From Vibrio splendidus (lineage in GTDB: Bacteria; Pseudomonadota; Gammaproteobacteria; Enterobacterales; Vibrionaceae), in the NCBI RefSeq assembly GCF_024347615.1, contig NZ_AP025508.1, forward strand, positions 620,001 through 684,000: a DNA stretch of 64,000 nucleotides, written 5' to 3'. Below the pieces are notes generated by a model, which was not told the origin of the DNA, ran no database searches, and saw only the letters and a list, made by a program, of their open reading frames with translations. A program made the position numbers and the translations under genes. Below, piece by piece: positions 29,911 through 40,208 of this stretch (positions within the stretch are counted from its first letter, which is position 1; each line of letters opens with the position of its first letter).

Positions 29911-31000
29911 TACCAATTCCATTAATTAACTTACCAATCGAGTCCAATCTCTAAAGCAGAGGGATTGGACTCTGCGTTTATCTTCACAAAAACTGTTCCA
30001 AGCATTGCATACTGAGTTCACTATATCGTTATAGTTTTCAAAACACCTATTCGCTAACTTGTATTGTCGAAGCCATTGCCAAACTTGTTCTATCGGGTTT
30101 AATTCTGGTGAATATGGCGGGATATGGATTATCGTGATGTTCTTAAAATGATTGGCTAAATGTGTTTGATGCCAGCTCGCTTGATCCATAATAACCACGG
30201 AATGTTTACCTCTAGGGGTCGCCGTTGAGATTAATTCAAGATGCTTCGTCATTGCTTCCATGTTGCTTAACGGTGAAACAATAGCTTCAGCTTCGCCTGT
30301 ATTGATACAAACGGCTCCAAACAAATAAGCGTACTCAAATTGTTGCTGTTGAACGGCTCTAGGTCGAGTTCCTTTTTCTGCCCAAATCTTGGTTGTGGTA
30401 TTGCGTTGACCAAATCTAGCTTCATCTTGAAACCAAACAAGCACTTCTTTTAAGTGGATATGCCCAGGGATCTTAAGGATCGTTTCTATTGGGAATTTTT
30501 TTAAAAGATTCTTGAGCTTCTTCTGATTGTTTTGGGTGCTTTGAACGTGTCGTTATCCAACTCAAATTAAGTTCATGCAGTAAGCGGTATACACCGGATG
30601 GTTGGTAAGATATATCAAATTCATCAAGGATGAATTGTGTGATGTCACTCCCTTGTAAGCGCCCACCCTCAGGTTTTATTGCATTTGAAGTGACGTATTC
30701 TTTAAGATGTTTTTTTTGCTCAATAGTGAGTCTGGAAGGTCTTCCTGTATGAGGTTTTTCTACTAACCCTTCAACACCAAAATCAAGATAGGCCTTGATC
30801 CATTTATTCACACTGAGACGACTGACTTTAAGAAATGACGCGATTTCAGTTCGATTTTTACCATCGATAAAGTGAGAGACCGCGAGTAATCTTAGCCTCA
30901 ACCTCGCGTTGGAGGTTGCGCCGATAAGCTTTGATAAATCTGAGTTCATATAGGCTCCTTTCAGAGTCTATATTAGATCATGAATTTAATGGAATTGGTA
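29911..31000. mobile_element. IS630-family insertion sequence
   Basis: The element is about 1.09 kb. Its ends are exact 13-bp inverted repeats (CCAATTCCATTAA at 29913-29925 and its complement near 30986-30998). Both are flanked by TA, the target dinucleotide of this family. Inside is one transposase coding region on the minus strand, in two frames. It sits right behind the eroded tRNA-Trp copies and before mepA. Confidence 0.85.
29926..30949 (-). CDS. IS630-family transposase, two frames (+1 shift at A7)
   Basis: Frame 1 (30949 to 30473, 158 residues) begins with a ribosome site AGGAG and carries an N-terminal helix-turn-helix (NRTEIASFLKVSRLSVNKWI). Frame 2 (stop at 29926) carries the DDE catalytic core: the Asp of FQDEARFG, the Asp of VIMDQASWH and the Glu of PELNPIEQVW. 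The frames join at a run of seven A (30496-30502). Skipping one A yields a continuous 340-residue protein, the usual IS630 size. This could be programmed slippage or a one-base inactivation; the sequence cannot decide. Confidence 0.85.
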
Positions 31001-31126
31001 TTATTTGGATGTTAACCCTCTCTCCAAATGAAAATTCCTCTTTATCTTCAAAATATCATCCTCGATATGCACCTATTTCCTAATGACGACTAGTATGAAA
31101 ATAGAGATCATTTATTTGGAATTGTT

Positions 31127-31966
31127 ATGAGGTTATTTTGTACATCAGCTCTTATCTTTTGTTCGTTTTACGTATCGGCAACCCCATGGGAAAAAGAAAA
31201 GAGCCCGACAAGAAATTCAACCTCATCTATCGGTAGTTACGCTAATGGCTGTCTAGACGGTGCGCAGGCTTTGCCAATTGACGGTCAAGGTTACCAAGTG
31301 ATTCGTCCTCAGAGAGAGCGCTACTATGGACATACAGAGGCCATTCAGTTTATTGAAAGGCTAGGTGTGACCGCGAGCGAACAGCTCAACACTAATTTAT
31401 TGGTTGGTGATATTTCTCTACCTCGAGGAGGGCGCTTTTCGTCTGGTCATTCAAGTCACCAGACTGGCTTGGATATTGATATATGGTTAAGGCTCACTGA
31501 TAAGAGGCTGTCCGAAAATGAACTCGCTGTTCCTAAGCCAATCAGCGTTGTCGATCTTACCAACTACAAATTGCGCAAATCGAATTGGACTGATGATCAC
31601 TTCCAAGTCATTCGCTATGCCGCGAAAGATGAAAAAGTGGTGCGTATTTTTGTCCATCCAGTGATTAAACAAGCCCTTTGTGAACAAGAAGATCCTGATG
31701 CCAATGATAGAACCTGGTTAGGCAAAATCAGACCTTGGTGGGGGCATCATTCCCATTTTCATGTTCGTTTAAAATGCCCTGAAGGCAGCTCTAACTGTAT
31801 CGCTCAAGCAAATCCGCCTAAAGGTGATGGTTGTGGCGATGAACTTGCAAGTTGGGCTCCGCAGACCATTCCAGTTCCTCCACCTAAAAAAGTGGCTAAA
31901 ACTAAGAAAAAAAAGAAAGTTAAAGTGATGCCGAGTCAGTGTTTGGCCTTGATATCGAATAGGTAA
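31127..31966 (+). CDS. mepA: Penicillin-insensitive murein endopeptidase MepA
   Basis: A periplasmic LAS-type zinc endopeptidase that cuts D-Ala-mDAP cross-links. The 279-residue precursor has a signal peptide (to about FYVSA-TP). Zinc ligands are visible: His111 and Asp118 in HSSHQTGLDID, and His in WWGHHSHFHVR (207-212). Cysteines in CLDG, ALCEQ, LKCPEG and CGDE fit the paired disulphides of the family. An unusual lysine-rich tail (KTKKKKKVKV) ends the protein. Confidence 0.94.
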   Translation: MRLFCTSALIFCSFYVSATPWEKEKSPTRNSTSSIGSYANGCLDGAQALPIDGQGYQVIRPQRERYYGHTEAIQFIERLGVTASEQLNTNLLVGDISLPRGGRFSSGHSSHQTGLDIDIWLRLTDKRLSENELAVPKPISVVDLTNYKLRKSNWTDDHFQVIRYAAKDEKVVRIFVHPVIKQALCEQEDPDANDRTWLGKIRPWWGHHSHFHVRLKCPEGSSNCIAQANPPKGDGCGDELASWAPQTIPVPPPKKVAKTKKKKKVKVMPSQCLALISNR

Positions 31967-31987
31967 TGTATTTATCGAGGTGTTTTA

Positions 31988-32010
31988 CAGTGGTAATGCC
32001 ACTGGTTTTC
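31988..32010 (+). terminator. Possible terminator after mepA
   Basis: A 6-bp stem (CAGTGG/CCACTG) with a 5-nt loop is followed by GTTTTC. This is a weak candidate. Confidence 0.4.
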
Positions 32011-32241
32011 GCGATTCTAAAACTGGAGAAATGTCACACTTTTGTCTAGAGTTTATAAACACGTAATTAAGAACATCGTTTGATATCAAAACAAACGAAT
32101 AACGACAAGAGCAAAAATAACGATGAATTTGATAATGCTTAGTCAGGGATGGCGTGTTTCTTGGGTGAAAGATGCGGCTTATGTGAAGTATATGAAAATC
32201 AGAGTCTGATACCCGTCTATAAAAATTCCAAGGATAAGACA

Positions 32242-32550
32242 ATGACTATGATTTGCGCGAGGGAATTCTCTAAATGGTTAAGACATAGATTCAGTAGTGA
32301 AAATGTCGGTATTTCAATTTCTAGAGAAGATATAAACCACCTAACAGGTCGACAGCGATTAGACCCTAGCTTTGTGAATGATGTTCATTATGAACTGATG
32401 CAGCATGGATTGGCGTTTGTCACTGATACCAGTCGGGAGCACTTTTATTTGGTACCTGTATCTCAAGCTAAAAACTGGCGAGAACAACTCGAATATCAAT
32501 TTGAGAAAGAGATGTTCTGCAACATATACCCCATTGAAAAATCGGGTTAA
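32242..32550 (+). CDS. Small protein of unknown function
   Basis: From the ATG at 32242, which has AAGGATAA upstream, the protein has 102 residues. An in-frame upstream extension to 32149 lacks a ribosome site. It is soluble and mixed in charge, with no signal peptide or membrane segment. The order of helices (REFSKWLRHRF, SREDINHLTG, FVNDVHYELMQHGL) followed by an FYLVPVSQ strand suggests a small winged-helix-like fold, but I do not recognise a family. Neighbours are mepA and a convergent ferredoxin gene, sharing a bidirectional terminator. Confidence 0.65.
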   Translation: MTMICAREFSKWLRHRFSSENVGISISREDINHLTGRQRLDPSFVNDVHYELMQHGLAFVTDTSREHFYLVPVSQAKNWREQLEYQFEKEMFCNIYPIEKSG

Positions 32551-32589
32551 AAAAAAGGTTCAACTTGATGATTAAGTTGAACCTTTTTT
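32551..32589. terminator. Bidirectional terminator between the small gene and yfhL
   Basis: A stem of about 16 bp (AAAAAAGGTTCAACTT with its complement) has a 7-nt loop and T runs on either strand. It begins right at the stop codon of the plus-strand gene. Confidence 0.9.
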
Positions 32590-32592
32590 CTT

Positions 32593-34298
<1,706 letters not shown>

Positions 34299-34451
34299 TG
34301 CTTCGTTCTCTAATCTGATCTCAAGTCAGGTTGATACCACCAAGTGATATCAAAGGGGCGCAAATTTTACGCTAAAATGAGTTTGGTTGATAGCCCTAAA
34401 GATAACAATGGTATTGCGAAGAGTGTTGTTAGGTGTTGATAAGCGGGGTGG

Positions 34452-34489
34452 AGAAGAAAACAAGCTCAGATCTCATCGACACCTGAGCT
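34452..34489 (-). terminator. Terminator after rdgC
   Basis: The minus strand has a 7-bp stem (AGCTCAG/CTGAGCT) with an apical 13-nt segment followed by TTGTTTTCTT. Confidence 0.6.
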
Positions 34490-34503
34490 CTAAATTGGAA
34501 TAA

Positions 34504-35418
34504 TTAAGCGTTAGGTTGAGTTAACCCACCTAATGATTCAAATAGGTTTGGAAGGAAAACACTGAACTCACCACAAAGTAGAGAGAAGTCTGCATCAAAA
34601 CGGGCAGCTTGATCTTCGCGAGGAATGTCGTCGTTTTCGTCTTTTAGTTCATCACTGAATTTAAGGCGTTTGATGCTGCCATCTTCTGCAAGAATGAACT
34701 CAATGCGATCTTGCCAGTTGATCAGAAGCTTAGTCACAACTTTGTTGGCTTCGATGTGGTTTTTAATCTCATCAGCTTCTAGTTCTTGTTTCTTAACTCG
34801 AACAATACCGCCGTCTTCTTGGATTGATTTAAGCTCGGCTTCATCGAGCATGGTGATACCTTGAGGCGTATCACCTGATTTCACCCACTCTGTCAGAGTC
34901 GTTTCAATTGCTTGCTCTGGAATAGCTGGTACTACTGGCAGGCTACCCATAGTTTTACGTAGTAATGCCAATACATCTTCCGCTTTTTTGTAGCTGCTAG
35001 CATCAACCACAATAAAGCCTTCTTTCGGCATGATCAGTGCGTAAGTGAAGTTACTGCGGCTGAAAGCACGAGGAAGAAGATCGATGATGATGTCTTCTTT
35101 TAGGCTGTCTTTCTCTTTCTTTTTCAGAGGAGTACCAGACTCTGCCTCAAGCGTTTCTACTTTTGCATTCAATGAATCTTTGATCACAGAAGCAGGAAGC
35201 ATTTTCTCTTCTTTCTTTGCACAGATGAGAATGCGGTTTTCTGATACGTGCGTCATCATATCGCCGTGTCTACCCATCGCATTTACCCAACCAAACTTCT
35301 GTTTGTCTTGGCTACCACAAGGGGTAAAACGGAACTCTTCAAGTTGTTTCTCTAGCTGATCTGCGTTGAAGTCTATATCACGATTAAAGCGATAGACGAG
35401 GCAATTCTTAAACCACAT
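34504..35418 (-). CDS. rdgC: Recombination-associated protein RdgC
   Basis: RdgC is a nucleoid-associated ring protein that binds double-stranded DNA and limits RecA activity. The 304-residue protein has the conserved [14 protein letters not shown] start, the [21 protein letters not shown] segment and the late GGLTQP region. There is no membrane segment. It is divergent from phoB, with 193 bp between them holding the phoB promoter. Confidence 0.94.
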   Translation of the reverse strand: MWFKNCLVYRFNRDIDFNADQLEKQLEEFRFTPCGSQDKQKFGWVNAMGRHGDMMTHVSENRILICAKKEEKMLPASVIKDSLNAKVETLEAESGTPLKKKEKDSLKEDIIIDLLPRAFSRSNFTYALIMPKEGFIVVDASSYKKAEDVLALLRKTMGSLPVVPAIPEQAIETTLTEWVKSGDTPQGITMLDEAELKSIQEDGGIVRVKKQELEADEIKNHIEANKVVTKLLINWQDRIEFILAEDGSIKRLKFSDELKDENDDIPREDQAARFDADFSLLCGEFSVFLPNLFESLGGLTQPNA

Positions 35419-35542
35419 AAATATTTCTCATACCTTTATCTGAAGACGCTCATCATAGGAGATTTCGATCCATTTGTCTTATACCTGCAATAAAAATTAA
35501 AAGTGAAATGTTTGAGACAGTTATATGAAAATTTGTTTTCAA

Positions 35543-35576
35543 AGGTCACAAAAGTGTCATAATTAAACCAGATAAT
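35543..35576 (+). promoter_or_regulatory. PHO box and -10 element of phoB
   Basis: Two PhoB half-repeats separated by 4 nt (AGGTCAC-AAAA-GTGTCAT at 35543-35560) match the CTGTCAT consensus at 4/7 and 6/7. A GATAAT -10 element follows after exactly 10 bp (35571-35576), the usual spacing of PhoB-activated promoters. This predicts autoregulation of phoBR. Confidence 0.7.
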
Positions 35577-35611
35577 GCAATGCGTTGATTAAATACTAAG
35601 GCTATTCAATT

Positions 35612-36301
35612 ATGTCGAGAAGGATTCTGGTCGTTGAAGATGAAGCACCTATTCGTGAGATGCTGTGTTTTGTACTTGAACAAAAAGGCTACCAAGCAGT
35701 AGAGGCTGAAGATTACGATACAGCGGTAAACAAGCTATGTGAACCTTTCCCAGATCTAGTATTACTAGATTGGATGCTACCTGGTGGTAGCGGGATAAAC
35801 TTTATCAAGCACATGAAGCGTGAAGAGTTAACTCGCAACATCCCAGTGGTGATGCTGACGGCTCGTGGCGAAGAAGAAGATAAGGTGCGTGGTTTAGAAG
35901 TGGGCGCTGATGATTACATCACCAAGCCATTTTCACCCAAAGAGCTCGTTGCTCGCCTGAAAGCGGTTATCCGCCGTGTAACGCCTACTGCATTAGAAGA
36001 TGTGATTGATGTACAAGGCCTTAAGCTAGACCCGGTATCTCATCGTGTTACCGCAAGCGAAGGTCCAGTTGATATGGGACCAACAGAGTTCAAAATGCTG
36101 CATTTCTTTATGACTCACCAAGAGCGTGTGTACAGTCGAGAGCAACTACTGAACAACGTTTGGGGTACCAACGTTTACGTTGAAGATCGCACTGTTGATG
36201 TACATATTCGACGTTTACGCAAAGCACTTGAATCTGCTGGTCATGACAAATTAATTCAAACGGTTCGCGGCGCAGGCTACCGTTTTTCTACAAAGGCTTA
36301 A
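35612..36301 (+). CDS. phoB: Phosphate regulon response regulator PhoB
   Basis: Activator of the phosphate-starvation regulon. The 229-residue protein has a receiver domain (about 1-120) with phospho-acceptor Asp53 in LLDWMLPG and Lys in ITKPFSP, and an OmpR-type winged helix (about 130-228) ending in RGAGYRFS. It is followed 33 bp downstream by phoR. Confidence 0.97.
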   Translation: MSRRILVVEDEAPIREMLCFVLEQKGYQAVEAEDYDTAVNKLCEPFPDLVLLDWMLPGGSGINFIKHMKREELTRNIPVVMLTARGEEEDKVRGLEVGADDYITKPFSPKELVARLKAVIRRVTPTALEDVIDVQGLKLDPVSHRVTASEGPVDMGPTEFKMLHFFMTHQERVYSREQLLNNVWGTNVYVEDRTVDVHIRRLRKALESAGHDKLIQTVRGAGYRFSTKA

Positions 36302-36334
36302 TGTGGCTTCACTGCCCAGTTTATGGAGTCCTGA

Positions 36335-37633
36335 ATGGTTGAGAAGTTAACCTGGAAGAAGCTAGCTTGGGAGCTGGCTTTTTTTTACGCACCTTGGATT
36401 ATAGTCGGATGGATATTCGGTTATTTACCTTGGTTATTGCTGGCTGCAACAGTATTACAGTTAGCATGGCATCTACACTATCAAATACGTTTGTCTGCTT
36501 GGTTGTGGGATGAAAAGCGGTTAACACCCCCTTCAGGTTCTGGAAACTGGGAGTCTCTGTTTAACGGTATCTATCGTATGCAGCAGAGACAGCGTCGTAA
36601 GCGCAAAGAATTGACCAACCTTATCCGCCGTTTCAGAAATGGTGCTGAATCCCTTCCCGATGCCGTTGTGGTGTTTCGCGGTGAAGGCAATATTGTTTGG
36701 TGTAACAAGCTTGCTCAGTATTTACTGGGTTTTCGCTGGCCAGACGATTCAGGTCAACCGATCTCTAACTTGATCCGCACGCCGGACTTCATCAAGTACC
36801 TTAATAAACAAGATTTCTCAGAGCCGTTAGAGATGCCGTCGCCACTTAATGTGGAACGTATGCTCGAGCTGCGTATCGTGCCGTATACCGAGGGCGAACA
36901 CCTCATGGTAGTACGTGATGTTACTCAGCTAAAACAGCTAGAAGGAATGCGTCGTAACTTTTTCGCTAACGTTTCTCACGAGCTACGCACTCCAATGACC
37001 GTACTTCAGGGCTATCTTGAAATGACGGAAGATCCAGACATGGTCGTTGGGCCTATGTGGCCTAAGGCTCATGGTGTGATGACCGAGCAGTTGAATCGTA
37101 TGAACAGCCTAGTGAATCAGCTTTTAACACTTTCAAAAATCGAAGCTGCACCGATGCATGAGCTCGATGAAGTGGTGAATGTTCCGGCTATGCTTGAGGT
37201 TCTTGAAAAAGAAGCTGCAAGCTTAAGTGGTGATCGAGAACATAAGCTTGAATTTGATATTGATAAAAGCCTACGAGTTTTAGCTGATGAAGATCAGCTG
37301 AGAAGTGCGATATCGAATCTGGTGTATAACGCAGTCAAATACACACCACCGGGCGCAACGGTTAAGGTGCGTTGGTACCAAACCAGTCAAGGGGCGTGTT
37401 TGGATGTGTCAGATACCGGAGACGGTATTGAACCACAACACTTACATCGACTTACAGAGCGTTTCTACCGTGTCGATAAAGCGCGTTCACGCGATACTGG
37501 TGGTAGTGGTCTTGGGTTAGCGATTGTGAAGCATGCGCTTAGCCATCATGACTCACATTTAGAAATTCAAAGTGAAGTTGGCGTTGGTAGCCGATTCCAT
37601 TTCACGCTACCTAATCGATTGACCGTGTCATGA
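36335..37633 (+). CDS. phoR: Phosphate regulon sensor histidine kinase PhoR
   Basis: The 432-residue kinase has two N-terminal membrane helices (about 14-47), a charged linker, a PAS domain (about 100-200), and the H-box [20 protein letters not shown] with His215. The ATPase domain (N-box [13 protein letters not shown]1 DTGDGIEP, G2 GGSGLGLAI) follows. This is the standard PhoR layout. Its stop overlaps the pstS start (ATGA), so phosphate sensing and binding genes are translationally coupled here. Confidence 0.96.
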   Translation: MVEKLTWKKLAWELAFFYAPWIIVGWIFGYLPWLLLAATVLQLAWHLHYQIRLSAWLWDEKRLTPPSGSGNWESLFNGIYRMQQRQRRKRKELTNLIRRFRNGAESLPDAVVVFRGEGNIVWCNKLAQYLLGFRWPDDSGQPISNLIRTPDFIKYLNKQDFSEPLEMPSPLNVERMLELRIVPYTEGEHLMVVRDVTQLKQLEGMRRNFFANVSHELRTPMTVLQGYLEMTEDPDMVVGPMWPKAHGVMTEQLNRMNSLVNQLLTLSKIEAAPMHELDEVVNVPAMLEVLEKEAASLSGDREHKLEFDIDKSLRVLADEDQLRSAISNLVYNAVKYTPPGATVKVRWYQTSQGACLDVSDTGDGIEPQHLHRLTERFYRVDKARSRDTGGSGLGLAIVKHALSHHDSHLEIQSEVGVGSRFHFTLPNRLTVS

Positions 37634-38607
37634 GTTGTTTGACTCGCAGGACGCGTTTACCCGTCAGCTTATTGTTAACATTTGCTTTGGTTAACCCAGT
37701 TCATGCCGAACAGGGTGTCGACTCACTTCCTGATTACGCTAAAGTTCCGGGTATTTCAGGGAGCCTATTGTCTGTTGGTTCGGATACCTTGGCGGGTATG
37801 ACGACATTATGGATGGAAGAGTTCAAGTCTTACTACCCGAATGTGAACGCTCAAGTTCAAGCTTCTGGTTCTTCTACTGCCCCTCCTGCGTTAACAGAAG
37901 GCACTGCTCACCTTGGACCAATGAGTCGTCCAATGCGCCTACGAGAGGTCGAAGCGTTTGAAAGAGAGCATGGCTATAAGCCGACAGCACTGAGAGTTGC
38001 TATCGATGCGATTGGACTTTTTGTGCATCGTGATAACCCTATTGAAGGGCTCAACTTTCACCAGATTGACAGTATATTCTCAGAGACATTGCGCTGCGGC
38101 GCGACTAAGCCGCTAAATAATTGGCAAGATTTGGGCATTGACCAACCGTGGGCAAAACATCGATTCCAACTGTTTGGTCGTAATTCCGTTTCAGGAACCT
38201 ACGGCTATTTCAAACAAAACGCATTATGCGGCGGTGACTTCAAGAACCGAGTTAATGAGCAGCCAGGTTCTGCATCGGTTGTACAGTCGGTTGCTTCATC
38301 AATCAGCGGGATAGGGTACTCAGGTATTGGTTATCGAGTAGCCGGTGTTAAGTTAATTCCTATCGCAGAGCATGGTTCTGACTATGTAGAGCCGACTCGA
38401 TCGAATATCTTGAGCGGTGATTACCCTCTATCTCGCTTTCTTTATGTGTACGTGAATAAGCACCCAGATAAACCACTTTCTCCTGTTGAAAGAGAGTTCC
38501 TCACTTTTGTGTTCTCAAAGCAAGGGCAAGAACTGGTAGAGAAAGATGGCTATTTAGCGATACCGTCAGAGTTCGCTGAGCAAGAATTGGCAAAAATCGG
38601 ACTCTGA
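37630..38607 (+). CDS. pstS: PstS-family phosphate-binding protein
   Basis: A periplasmic substrate-binding protein of the phosphate ABC transporter. The 325 residues start with a signal peptide ([15 protein letters not shown]). Phosphate-contact motifs are seen in [18 protein letters not shown] and [11 protein letters not shown]. It overlaps phoR by 4 bp and is separated from pstCAB by ppx-ppk on the other strand. Other Vibrio genomes carry a second pst set, so this may be one of two. Confidence 0.9.
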   Translation: MSCLTRRTRLPVSLLLTFALVNPVHAEQGVDSLPDYAKVPGISGSLLSVGSDTLAGMTTLWMEEFKSYYPNVNAQVQASGSSTAPPALTEGTAHLGPMSRPMRLREVEAFEREHGYKPTALRVAIDAIGLFVHRDNPIEGLNFHQIDSIFSETLRCGATKPLNNWQDLGIDQPWAKHRFQLFGRNSVSGTYGYFKQNALCGGDFKNRVNEQPGSASVVQSVASSISGIGYSGIGYRVAGVKLIPIAEHGSDYVEPTRSNILSGDYPLSRFLYVYVNKHPDKPLSPVEREFLTFVFSKQGQELVEKDGYLAIPSEFAEQELAKIGL

Positions 38608-38654
38608 TTTAGGTACTATGAACGTAGAAAGTTAACGTAGAAACCTAACGTATG

Positions 38655-38686
38655 AACAGCTTGCTAGCCGCAGGCTGTTTTTATTT
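38655..38686 (+). terminator. Terminator after pstS
   Basis: A 10-bp stem (AACAGCTTGC/GCAGGCTGTT, one G-T pair) with a 5-nt loop is followed by TTTATTTT. It ends the phoBR-pstS unit in front of the convergent ppx. Confidence 0.85.
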
Positions 38687-38696
38687 TGTTGGCGCA

Positions 38697-40208
38697 TCAT
38701 TCAAGCTTCAACGACCATCCAGCATCTTGCCAGCGTCGTTGTTCTTCTTTGAGCTCATAATCAAGCAGTTGATTTTCAGCTAACCAGTCGATGGTATCTC
38801 CTACTAAACACCAATTCTCATCTTGCTCAATGGTTAATTTTACATTCGGTATTGGCGATTGGTTTCGCTGTCGATTGAGCAGGATTGCTATCCTCAGTAT
38901 TCGAATTAACAACGCTATCTGCCCTGTATTGAATAGCGAGAGATCCGGTAAGTCACTAAGCTTAATCGCTTTTCTTTGATAGCGAACTAATGTTGAGATC
39001 AGACGCTGCTGCTCAGTATTGAAACCGGGCATAGTCGTATGTTTAAGCAGATAAGCTGAATGGCGGTGATAGCCTTGGAATGCGATGCTTTGTCCCACTT
39101 CATGAAGCAATGCAGCCCATCCAATCAGATCATAAAGTTCATTATTTACCGCAGTACTCACCTGAGGTTGCGCTTGTTTCAGTAATGAAAGGGCGAGTGC
39201 TTTGACTTTCTGGCCATGAACTACGTCAACATGGTATCGAGAGACAAGTGTTTCGGCGGTTCTTGTTCGAACATCAATAGCTTTAAACCGATCTTCCATG
39301 TCATAAAGCACCCCTTCTCTTAAGGCACTATCGGAGAAATGCAATTCATTGATGTTGAGCATATCCATAGCTGCTGAAAGAATCGTGACGCCAGCGGCAA
39401 ACACCGGCTTTCTTTCATCGCTTAAACCTGAAAGGTCTAATCCCTTAGATGATGGAAATTCACATAAGTGGTTCTTCAAATAGGATAGGCGTTGCGGCGT
39501 AATGAGACCATCGGTGAACCCTAAGCCAATGAGTACCTCTTTTATTGATTTGGCGGTACCTGATGAGCCAAAGGCAACTTCCCAAGAGATTTGTTTGTAT
39601 TCTTCAATTAATGGCATCAACAGGCGAGTAGCTGAGACATAAGCATCGGAGAAGTGCTGTGATGTCAGCCCTCCATCGGCAAAGAAGCGCTGAGTAAAAC
39701 TGACGCATCCCATCGGTAAGCTACGCATTATTTGGGGTGTAAAGCCTTGCCCTGTGACGAGTTCGGTACTCCCTCCTCCGATATCAATAACTAATTTGGA
39801 TTCAGAAGCGGCTTGAGTGTGCTCTACGCCGTTATAGATAATTCGAGCTTCTTCTTGACCTGAGATGATCTCTATTGGAAAAGGAAACAATGGTTTGGCT
39901 TGTTCTAAGAAGTCTTTGGTGTTTTTGGCCTTTCTTAGGGTATGAGTCGCGACGACTCTGACATCATCAAGTTCAAAATCCGCTAGTCGTTCTGCGAATA
40001 CCTTGAGGCACTCCAAACCTCGCTCGATAGCGCTTTCGGATAAGAAGTTATGCTCATCCAACCCATCGCCTAATCTCACTTTCTGTTTATGTCTGCTGAC
40101 TAATTGCAGGTGTTGGTCGAATACTCGGGCAACCACCATATGAAAGCTGTTCGAACCTAAATCGATAGCGGCAATACATCGAGAATGTTTGTTATCAATT
40201 AGCGGCAT
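38697..40208 (-). CDS. ppx: Exopolyphosphatase Ppx
   Basis: Ppx removes terminal phosphates from polyphosphate. The 503 residues hold the ASKHA-type ATPase folds with AAIDLGSNSFHMVV (phosphate 1), the VIDIGGGSTELV loop (phosphate 2) and a C-terminal HD-like helical domain (LHEVGQSIAFQGYHRHSAYL). Length fits Ppx rather than the GppA paralog, and its 10-bp overlap with ppk confirms it. Ppk and Ppx are translated as one unit. Confidence 0.94.
   Translation of the reverse strand: MPLIDNKHSRCIAAIDLGSNSFHMVVARVFDQHLQLVSRHKQKVRLGDGLDEHNFLSESAIERGLECLKVFAERLADFELDDVRVVATHTLRKAKNTKDFLEQAKPLFPFPIEIISGQEEARIIYNGVEHTQAASESKLVIDIGGGSTELVTGQGFTPQIMRSLPMGCVSFTQRFFADGGLTSQHFSDAYVSATRLLMPLIEEYKQISWEVAFGSSGTAKSIKEVLIGLGFTDGLITPQRLSYLKNHLCEFPSSKGLDLSGLSDERKPVFAAGVTILSAAMDMLNINELHFSDSALREGVLYDMEDRFKAIDVRTRTAETLVSRYHVDVVHGQKVKALALSLLKQAQPQVSTAVNNELYDLIGWAALLHEVGQSIAFQGYHRHSAYLLKHTTMPGFNTEQQRLISTLVRYQRKAIKLSDLPDLSLFNTGQIALLIRILRIAILLNRQRNQSPIPNVKLTIEQDENWCLVGDTIDWLAENQLLDYELKEEQRRWQDAGWSLKLE

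Noticed and set aside
32149..32241. N-terminal extension of the small gene between mepA and yfhL
   Set aside because: The ATG at 32149 has no ribosome site, whereas ATG 32242 has AAGGATAA at good distance.
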